Origin: Burkholderia anthina
GTDB taxonomy: Bacteria > Pseudomonadota > Gammaproteobacteria > Burkholderiales > Burkholderiaceae
Length of the DNA stretch: 64,000 bases
Reading direction: 5' to 3'
Assembly (NCBI RefSeq): GCF_001547525.1
Contig: NZ_CM003768.1
Location: forward strand, 2,852,001 to 2,916,000
Part shown: one piece after another, positions 56,555-64,000 of the stretch
Numbering within the stretch: the stretch's first letter is position 1
Layout of the letters: every line of letters begins with the position of its first letter
Program-made: the position numbers and the translations under genes
The notes under the pieces: generated by a model
Seen by the model: only the letters and a program-made list of their open reading frames with translations
What the model was told of the DNA's origin: nothing
Database searches by the model: none

Positions 56555-57124
56555 ATGAACAATAAGAAGAACCGTCGGCCCCGCGGCCGGGTGGTGCTGC
56601 ACGCGATGCTGGCGGCGTCTCTCCTGGGCGGATCGGGTGCGGCTTTCGCGGATCGCTGGGGAATCCAGGCGGGCGGCGGATTTTCCGATCGCCACGGGAT
56701 CGACAAGGCCGATCTCGGCGTGGTCTGGGATCCGGGCTGGAACTGGTGGGAAATCGGCGGCTGGCACTTCGCGTTCGTGATGGAAGGCCATGTCGGCTAC
56801 TGGCACACCGGCGGCAACGTGCACGCCAACATCGGTGAATTCGGCGCGACGCCGATGTTCCGTTTCATCAAGAGCGCGGGCCAGGTTCGCCCGTTCGTCG
56901 AGGCCGGCGCCGGCATCCGGTTCCTCACGCATCCGACGATCTCGAACAATCTGTCGCTGTCGACATCGTTCCAGTTCGCGGACGTCGTCGGCGTCGGCGC
57001 GCAGTTCGGCGAACGGCAACAGTATCAGGTCGGTTACCGTTTCCAACATGTGTCTAACGCGGGTATCAAAGAGCCGAATCCTGGTATAAATTTCCACCAG
57101 TTCTACCTGCAGTACAACTTCTGA
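56555..57124 (+). CDS. pagL: PagL-like outer membrane lipid A 3-O-deacylase
   Basis: PagL enzymes remove the 3-O acyl chain of lipid A in the outer membrane. The 189-residue protein has a signal peptide ending in AAFA (about residue 32) and then an eight-stranded barrel of about 157 residues. The C-terminal signature YRFQHVSNAGIKEPNPGINF contains the catalytic His-165 and Ser-167; the third (acidic) residue cannot be placed with certainty by eye. The last residue is Phe, as expected for a barrel recognised by BAM. ATG 56555 has TTGGAG upstream. It is divergent from rpoH. Confidence 0.88.
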   Translation: MNNKKNRRPRGRVVLHAMLAASLLGGSGAAFADRWGIQAGGGFSDRHGIDKADLGVVWDPGWNWWEIGGWHFAFVMEGHVGYWHTGGNVHANIGEFGATPMFRFIKSAGQVRPFVEAGAGIRFLTHPTISNNLSLSTSFQFADVVGVGAQFGERQQYQVGYRFQHVSNAGIKEPNPGINFHQFYLQYNF

Positions 57125-57169
57125 TCCGCACGCCGGCGCACGGCGGGCGCGTTGCCGAGGAGTCAGGCG

Positions 57170-57553
57170 ATGGCGAAGGTGGTCGATGCGATCCGCGCGC
57201 TCGAGCGCGATCGGTTCCGGGCGATGGTCGACGGCGACGGCGAGGCGCTCGACGCGCAATTGTCGGACAAGGTGTTCTTCGTGCACACCAACGGCAAACG
57301 CGAAACCAAGCAGCAGTTCATCGACGCCATCGTCGCCGGCCGCCGCCGCTATCGTCAGATCGAGGTCCAGTCGCAGGACCTGCTGCCCGTCGGCGATGCC
57401 ACCTGCGTCGTGACCGGGCGCGCGTTGATCGAGATGGAAACGAACAATGGCGGCCTCGTGTTTCCGATCGCCTACACGGCCGTGCACGCGCACGAGCACG
57501 GGCAGTGGCGGCTGCTCGCGTGGCAGGCGACACGGTGTGCGACCGAAACATGA
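57170..57553 (+). CDS. NTF2-like (DUF4440) family protein
   Basis: The 127-residue protein has a cone-shaped SnoaL/NTF2-like fold signature: an N-terminal helix pair (VDAIRALERDRFRAMVDGDG), LSDKVFFVHTNGKRETKQQF and the alternating strands ending QWRLLAWQATRC. Such proteins serve as small-molecule binding or enzymatic domains; nothing indicates a substrate. ATG 57170 has GAGGAG eight bases upstream. It follows pagL after 45 bases and may be cotranscribed with it; a terminator lies about 45 bases beyond. Confidence 0.8.
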   Translation: MAKVVDAIRALERDRFRAMVDGDGEALDAQLSDKVFFVHTNGKRETKQQFIDAIVAGRRRYRQIEVQSQDLLPVGDATCVVTGRALIEMETNNGGLVFPIAYTAVHAHEHGQWRLLAWQATRCATET

Positions 57554-57599
57554 GCGCGGGTGGCGCCCCCGGGTAGTGTCCCTTTTCATGCCTCGACCG

Positions 57600-57623
57600 A
57601 AGCGGCCTTCTGAGCCGCTTTTT
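57600..57623 (+). terminator. Terminator after the NTF2-like gene
   Basis: AAGCGGC (57600-57606) pairs with GCCGCTT (57614-57620) around a seven-base loop and runs into further T residues. It is convergent with the end of leuA at 57709. Confidence 0.75.
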
Positions 57624-57708
57624 GCTGCCTCGTGCGGCGCGGATCGCGCGGCGCACGGGCGGTCACGCACCGCTCGCTGACATTCAACCCTGCATCGAAG
57701 CCCGGCGC

Positions 57709-59662
<1,954 letters not shown>

Positions 59663-59670
59663 GACGGCAA

Positions 59671-59699
59671 CTCTATGCCAGGATGCGCTCCCGTGTCAA
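59671..59699 (-). promoter_or_regulatory. Sigma70 promoter of leuA
   Basis: On the minus strand a perfect -35 TTGACA (59699-59694) is followed after 17 bases by ATAGAG (59676-59671), a fair -10. Transcription would begin near 59664, almost on the ATG of the leader peptide at 59662. The leader from there to the leuA start is about 310 bases. Confidence 0.72.
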
Positions 59700-59732
59700 A
59701 TATCGGGATAACGGCCGGGCGCCGCCGCGCCG

Positions 59733-60704
59733 TCAGCGCGCGACGCGGGCGATCCGCACGATCGTCGCGACCTGCCGCGCGACCGTGTCGGGCACCGGCA
59801 CCTCGCCGCGCAGCACGGCGTCCGTCCACGCGGCCGTGGTCGCCGCATCGCGCGACTCGGGCAGCGCGACGGGCGGTGCGTCGGTCGACGAACGCTCGGC
59901 GTCGATCAGCGTGTCGCACACGCCGTCGTGCAGCCAGTCGACCTGCACCTGGCGCCGCGTGTCGGCCACCGCTTCGCCTTCGGTGCCGCGCGCGAGCAGC
60001 GCACCGCCGAGCGCGGCGTCCGGATGATCGCGGAACAGCTGCGCGAGGCTGTCGCGGTACGGCGGGTGCGTGTAGTTGACGAGCCGCAGCCCGGCCGGCG
60101 CGAACGGCTGCAGAATCTTCACGAGCGTATGCGTCGAGTTGCGCACGCCGAGCACCCTGCGCATCGACAGCAGGTGCGCGATGCGCGGCGCGAGCACGTC
60201 GATCGGCGCGAATGCGACGCGGCGCTCGGCGAGCGTGTCCTCGATCGCATCGTGCGACGTCGACGGCGCGAGCGACAGCGCCGAGAAAATCTCCGCGCTC
60301 GTCACGCGGCCCGGATCGTGCTCCACCCCATGCACGAGCACCGGCACGCCTTCGCGCGCGAGCAGCAATGCGAGCAGCGGCACGAGGTTCGGCTGCTTGC
60401 GCGCGCCGTTGTAGCTCGGGATCGACACCGGGCGGAACGCGGCGTCCTGCACGTGCACGGGCTCGAACGACGCCTGCGCGGCGGCGAGCATCGCGGCCAG
60501 CTCGTCGGCGGATTCGCCTTTCAGCCGATAGGCGATCAGGATCGCGCCGAGTTCGAGGTCCGACACGCGCGCATCGAGCATCGCGCGATAGAGCTCGAAC
60601 GTGTCCTCGGCGGACAGGGCGCGCGCGCCGTTCGGGCCGCGGCCGATTTCCTTGATGAAGCGAGCGCAAGGGAACGGGGCGGCGGGATCGTGGGAAGCGG
60701 TCAT
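59733..60704 (-). CDS. ybiB: YbiB family DNA-binding/TrpD2-like protein
   Basis: The 323-residue protein has the fold of anthranilate phosphoribosyltransferase (TrpD) but belongs to the TrpD2/YbiB branch, which binds nucleic acids rather than acting in tryptophan synthesis. Blocks include CARFIKEIGRGPNGARALSA, DLELGAILIAYRLKGESADE and VPSYNGA-like SIPSYNGARKQPNLVPLLAL. NSTHTLVKILQPFAPAGLRL corresponds to the TrpD substrate region. The start at ATG 60704 gives MTASHDPAAPFPC; the open frame extends into the divergent promoter region. YbiB in E. coli has been linked to the LexA regulon; I see no LexA box here. Confidence 0.88.
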   Translation of the reverse strand: MTASHDPAAPFPCARFIKEIGRGPNGARALSAEDTFELYRAMLDARVSDLELGAILIAYRLKGESADELAAMLAAAQASFEPVHVQDAAFRPVSIPSYNGARKQPNLVPLLALLLAREGVPVLVHGVEHDPGRVTSAEIFSALSLAPSTSHDAIEDTLAERRVAFAPIDVLAPRIAHLLSMRRVLGVRNSTHTLVKILQPFAPAGLRLVNYTHPPYRDSLAQLFRDHPDAALGGALLARGTEGEAVADTRRQVQVDWLHDGVCDTLIDAERSSTDAPPVALPESRDAATTAAWTDAVLRGEVPVPDTVARQVATIVRIARVAR

Positions 60705-60885
60705 CGGAACGTGGGGCGGGCGGCCGGCGTGGGGCCGCGCGGTGAGCGGTGAGGAATGCCCCGAGTATCGCACGGGCGCGGCCGCGCATCGCGCCGCGCT
60801 ACACTCTGGTTCCCGGCGCCGCGCGCACCGGCTGCGCCGCGCCCGTGCCGCCGCCGGCCGAATACGACCAAAAGCGAGACATCCC

Positions 60886-61530
60886 ATGAAGCTCTACAGC
60901 TATTTCCGCAGTTCCGCGTCGTACCGCGTGCGGATCGCCCTGAACCTGAAGCAGTTGCCGTTCGACTATGCGCCCGTGCACATGCTGCGCGACGGCGGCG
61001 AGCAGCTGAAGGACGCGTACCGCGCGCTGAATCCGGATGCGGTCGTGCCGACGCTGATCGACGGCGACGCGACGCTGCAGCAGTCGCTCGCGATCATCGA
61101 ATATCTCGACGAAACCCATCCCGAGCCCCCGTTGCTGCCGAAGCAGCCGGTCGATCGCGCGTACGTGCGCGCGGTCGCGCTGCAGATCGCGTGCGAGATT
61201 CATCCGCTCAACAACCTGCGCGTGCTGAAGTACCTGAAGCACACGCTGAAGGTGTCCGAGGACGCAAAGAACGCGTGGTACCGGCACTGGATCGAGGCGG
61301 GCTTCGACACACTGGAGACCCGTCTCGCGAACGATCCGCGCACCGGCAAGCTGTGCTTCGGCGACACGCCGACGCTCGCCGACGTGTGCCTCGTGCCGCA
61401 GGTGTTCAACGCGAACCGCTTCTCGATCGATACGACGCGTTTCCCGACGATCCAGCGGATCGTCGACCATGCGGCGACGATCGATGCGTTCAAGGCCGCC
61501 GAGCCGGGTGTGCAGCCCGACGCGGAATGA
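60886..61530 (+). CDS. maiA: Maleylacetoacetate isomerase (zeta-class GST)
   Basis: MaiA isomerises maleylacetoacetate to fumarylacetoacetate in tyrosine and homogentisate breakdown, using glutathione. The 214-residue protein opens MKLYSYFRSSASYRVRIALN, the zeta-class signature with the catalytic serines, and has VPTLIDGDATLQQSLAIIEY in the glutathione-binding half. C-terminal helices with CFGDTPTLADVCLVPQVFNA follow. No other tyrosine-catabolic gene is adjacent, so a broader zeta-GST role is possible. It is divergent from ybiB and convergent with ftsY. Confidence 0.93.
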   Translation: MKLYSYFRSSASYRVRIALNLKQLPFDYAPVHMLRDGGEQLKDAYRALNPDAVVPTLIDGDATLQQSLAIIEYLDETHPEPPLLPKQPVDRAYVRAVALQIACEIHPLNNLRVLKYLKHTLKVSEDAKNAWYRHWIEAGFDTLETRLANDPRTGKLCFGDTPTLADVCLVPQVFNANRFSIDTTRFPTIQRIVDHAATIDAFKAAEPGVQPDAE

Positions 61531-61543
61531 GCGCGACCGCATG

Positions 61544-61566
61544 AAAAAGGGCGCCCGAAGGCGCCC
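61544..61566 (-). terminator. Terminator of ftsY
   Basis: On the minus strand GGGCGCC (61566-61560) and GGCGCCC (61555-61549) form a seven-base-pair stem with a TTCG-type tetraloop, followed by TTTTT. It lies 24 bases past the ftsY stop and between the two convergent genes. Confidence 0.88.
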
Positions 61567-61589
61567 CGTGCGAGGCGAGCCGGCGGCGG

Positions 61590-62750
61590 TCAGCCGAGCA
61601 GCGCGTCCGCGAATTCCACCGCGCTGAACGGCTGCAGGTCCTCGACCTTCTCGCCGACGCCGATGAAGTAGACGGGCACCGGCCGTTGCCGCGCGATCGC
61701 GGCGAGAATCCCGCCCTTCGCGGTACCGTCGAGCTTCGTGACGATCAGGCCGGTCAGGCCCAGCGCGTCGTCGAACGCCTTCACCTGCGTGAGCGCGTTC
61801 TGGCCGGTGTTCGCGTCGATCACCAGCAGCACCTCGTGCGGCGCGCCGTCGTGCGCCTTCGCGATCACGCGCTTCACCTTCTTCAGCTCTTCCATCAGGT
61901 GCAGCTGCGTCGGCAGGCGGCCGGCCGTGTCGGCCATCATCACGTCGATCTTGCGCGCGCGCGCGGCGCTGACCGCGTCGAAGATCACCGCGGCCGGATC
62001 GCCGCTTTCCTGCTGCACGACCGTCACGTTGTTGCGCTCGCCCCAGACCGCCAGCTGTTCGCGCGCGGCCGCGCGGAACGTGTCGCCGGCGGCCAGCAGC
62101 ACCGACTGGTCGAAGCTCTGCAGATGCTTCGCGAGCTTGCCGATGCTGGTCGTCTTGCCCGCGCCGTTCACACCGGCGATCATCATCACGAGCGGCTGCG
62201 CGCGGCCGAGCATCAGCGATTTCTCGAGCGGCGCCAGCAGCTCGACGAGCAGGTCGTGCAGCGCATCCTTCACCTGCTGCGGATCGGTCAGCCGGCCCGC
62301 GCGCACCTTCTCGCGCAGCGCGCCGAGCAGGTATTCGGTCGCGTCGACGCCCGCGTCGGACATCAGCAGCGCGGTTTCGAGCTCCTCGTACAGGTCCTCG
62401 TCGATCTTCGTGTTGACGAAGACGCCGGTGATGCTCGAGCCCGTCTTCGCGAGCCCCGTTTTCAGGCGTGCGAGCCACGACTTCTTCGCGGAGGCGTCCT
62501 GCTGCGGCGGCGGGACGATCTCGACCGTCTCGACGACTTCGTCGCGGCCGTCGTTGGTCGGCGTGACCGTCATCACGACGGCCGGCGCGGCCGGTTGGGC
62601 GCTCGCCTGCGGCAGCTCGGCCGCGGGTGGCGCGTCGAGCGCGGGCGCGTCGGCGTCGGACGCTTCGTCCGCTTGCTGCGCGTCGGCCGATCGCGATTCC
62701 GCCGGATCGGGCTCCTGCGTTTTCTTGAATCGTTTGAAGAAACTGAACAT
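61590..62750 (-). CDS. ftsY: Signal recognition particle receptor FtsY
   Basis: FtsY docks the SRP-ribosome complex at the membrane for cotranslational insertion. The 386-residue protein has an acidic, alanine- and proline-rich A domain (about 1-85) and the NG GTPase (about 90-386). Guanine-nucleotide motifs are GVNGAGKTTSIGKLAKHL (G1), DTFRAAAREQLAVW (G2), VMMADTAGRLPTQ (G3) and VTKLDGTAKGGILAA (G4). The membrane-binding helix lies just before the N domain (KKSWLARLKTGLAKTG). It is divergent from rsmD with a 218-base gap that shows no other gene. Confidence 0.97.
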   Translation of the reverse strand: MFSFFKRFKKTQEPDPAESRSADAQQADEASDADAPALDAPPAAELPQASAQPAAPAVVMTVTPTNDGRDEVVETVEIVPPPQQDASAKKSWLARLKTGLAKTGSSITGVFVNTKIDEDLYEELETALLMSDAGVDATEYLLGALREKVRAGRLTDPQQVKDALHDLLVELLAPLEKSLMLGRAQPLVMMIAGVNGAGKTTSIGKLAKHLQSFDQSVLLAAGDTFRAAAREQLAVWGERNNVTVVQQESGDPAAVIFDAVSAARARKIDVMMADTAGRLPTQLHLMEELKKVKRVIAKAHDGAPHEVLLVIDANTGQNALTQVKAFDDALGLTGLIVTKLDGTAKGGILAAIARQRPVPVYFIGVGEKVEDLQPFSAVEFADALLG

Positions 62751-62968
62751 GGTCTGGCGTCGGGAAGAGGGCGGGCCGCCGCCGGGGGCGGGGGCGCCGG
62801 ACGGGCCGTTCTGCGTTCGCGTGGGCGCGGCGCTCGGCGGCCGAAACCGTGCATTTTATCAGTGCGGCGTGGCGCTCGCGTCAGCGCGCGTCGCCGCTGT
62901 GGTAACGTGCGCCTGTTTGGCGGCGCGCGGCTGCGCGCGTCCGGTCCCTCCGTTGTCGATATTCCCGA

Positions 62969-63583
62969 ATGTCCCGTTCCTCTTCCGGCCGCTCAGCGGC
63001 CCCTTCCGGCCGCGGCAAGCCGCACACGATCCGCATCATCGGCGGCGACTGGAAACGCACGCCGCTCGCGGTGCTCGATCTCGACGGCCTGCGCCCGACG
63101 CCCGATCGCGTACGCGAGACGCTGTTCAACTGGCTCGGCCAGGATCTCGAAGGCTGGCGCTGCCTCGACCTGTTCGCGGGCACCGGCGCGCTCGGCTTCG
63201 AGGCCGCGTCGCGCGGCGCGGCGAGCGTCGTGATGGTCGAGCGCCATCCGCGCGCGGCGCACCAACTGCGTGCGATCAAGGACAAGCTCGGCGCCCGTTC
63301 GGTCGAGATCGCCGAAGCCGATGCGCTGCGGCTCGCGGCCGGGCTCACGCCGGGCGCGTTCGACGTCGTGTTCCTCGATCCGCCGTTCGACGACCTGGCC
63401 GCGCTCGAGCGCGCGATCGCGCTGGCGGCGCCGCTCGTCGCGACGGACGGCGCGCTGTACGTCGAAACGGGGGCGGAACTCGATCCGGCCGCGCACGACG
63501 CGCTGGCTGGCTGGCAGGTGGTGAAGCGCGGCAAGGCGGGGGCGGTTCACTATCATTTGCTGCGGCGCGAAAATGATGAATAA
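62969..63583 (+). CDS. rsmD: 16S rRNA (guanine(966)-N(2))-methyltransferase
   Basis: RsmD methylates G966 of 16S rRNA in the 30S subunit. The 204-residue enzyme has TIRIIGGDWKRTPLAVLD and GLRPTPDRVRETLFNWLGQD at the N-terminus, the SAM motif CLDLFAGTGALGFEAASRG, and the catalytic DPPF (in VVFLDPPFDDL). The first 18 residues are Ser/Arg-rich and probably disordered. The gene order rsmD-coaD is conserved in many proteobacteria, and coaD starts 112 bases downstream. Confidence 0.96.
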   Translation: MSRSSSGRSAAPSGRGKPHTIRIIGGDWKRTPLAVLDLDGLRPTPDRVRETLFNWLGQDLEGWRCLDLFAGTGALGFEAASRGAASVVMVERHPRAAHQLRAIKDKLGARSVEIAEADALRLAAGLTPGAFDVVFLDPPFDDLAALERAIALAAPLVATDGALYVETGAELDPAAHDALAGWQVVKRGKAGAVHYHLLRRENDE

Positions 63584-63694
63584 TGCGCGTTCCATACGAG
63601 GCGGCGCGCCGCAAAGGCGACGCATGCCCATCTCGGCAGCGGCGCGTGCATCGCACGGCTGCCATCCCGTTTGCGTGATGACAGGAGGAGCGAC

Positions 63695-64000
63695 ATGGTA
63701 GTCGCCGTGTATCCCGGTACGTTCGATCCGCTGACGCGCGGGCACGAAGACCTCGTGCGGCGCGCGTCGAGCATTTTTGATACGCTGGTGGTGGGCGTTG
63801 CCGACAGCCGCGCGAAAAAGCCGTTTTTCTCGCTCGAAGAACGTCTGACGATTGCGAACGAGGTGCTCGGCCATTACCCGAACGTGAAGGTGATGAGTTT
63901 CACCGGCCTCCTGAAGGATTTCGTCCGCGTCAACAATGCGCGCGTGATCGTGCGCGGGCTGCGCGCCGTGTCCGATTTCGAGTATGAGTTCCAGATGGCA
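63695..64000 (+). CDS. coaD: Phosphopantetheine adenylyltransferase (partial, 5' end)
   Basis: CoaD transfers AMP to 4'-phosphopantetheine, the penultimate step of coenzyme A synthesis. The 102 residues present include the nucleotidyltransferase motif [16 protein letters not shown] (the T/HxGH type) and [19 protein letters not shown] with the conserved arginine. AGGAGG lies just upstream of ATG 63695. The gene runs off the right edge; about 60 residues are missing. Confidence 0.96.
   Translation, partial: MVVAVYPGTFDPLTRGHEDLVRRASSIFDTLVVGVADSRAKKPFFSLEERLTIANEVLGHYPNVKVMSFTGLLKDFVRVNNARVIVRGLRAVSDFEYEFQMA

Overview
The window is a GC-rich (about two thirds G+C by eye), gene-dense piece of chromosome that reads as Burkholderia sensu stricto, most probably the B. 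cepacia complex. The grounds are the protein sequences (betaproteobacterial-type GshA, GlnK/AmtB, CtaB, RpoH, LeuA), the strong GC3 codon bias, and the neighbourhoods: a full aa3-oxidase biogenesis locus, imuA-imuB-dnaE2, and a nag PTS operon. This is an assignment from recognised sequence, not a database result. Almost everything is housekeeping. I see no prophage, IS element, CRISPR array, rRNA or tRNA.

Layout. 1-5.6 kb: a lipoprotein, comM, ubiK, and glnK-amtB behind a textbook sigma54 promoter. 5.8-11.1 kb: gshA-gshB, then an incomplete PTS (mannose-type EIIA, HPr, EI) that looks regulatory. 11.2-20.1 kb: moeB/thiF-like, ctpA, gpmA, rhodanese-grxC-secB-gpsA, a macrodomain protein, trmL, comF and a BioC-like methyltransferase. 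20.4-30.8 kb: the aa3 cytochrome oxidase locus (DUF2244 protein, coxB, ctaD, small protein, ctaG, DUF2970, ctaE, surf1, Sco-like, ctaA, ctaB, sco). 31-35.2 kb: yciI-like, a chemoreceptor, an orphan MetQ-like binding protein, then a short AT-rich patch with a DUF1493 gene. 35.3-40.7 kb: the SOS mutagenesis cassette imuA-imuB-dnaE2 under a LexA box. 41-51.1 kb: N-acetylglucosamine/chitobiose use (GntR regulator, nagA, SIS deaminase, EIIA-HPr-EI fusion, nagE, and a convergent exported GH20 hexosaminidase). 51.6-54.9 kb: the cytochrome bd operon cydP-A-B-X with an FNR-type box. 55.2-64 kb: rpoH with a CIRCE element, a PagL-like protein, an NTF2-like protein, leuA behind an apparent attenuation leader, ybiB, maiA, ftsY, rsmD and the 5' part of coaD.

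The most informative non-coding signals are: (1) a 24-codon leader peptide upstream of leuA, with four rare CTA leucine codons inside a perfect hairpin arm, starting almost at the predicted transcription start; (2) matching direct-repeat operators overlapping the -35 elements of both the nag regulator gene and the hexosaminidase gene, which tie the two into one regulon; (3) a perfect CIRCE element upstream of rpoH, linking HrcA to sigma32; (4) an FNR box coinciding with the TTG start of cydP; (5) sigma54 and LexA sites in front of glnK and imuA. Protein architectures worth attention are CoxB fused to cytochrome c and an OmpA-like domain, and NagE with a second EIIB domain that has lost its phosphorylatable cysteine. 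I do not see a clearly novel multi-gene system. The leuA leader is the best candidate for something not previously annotated.
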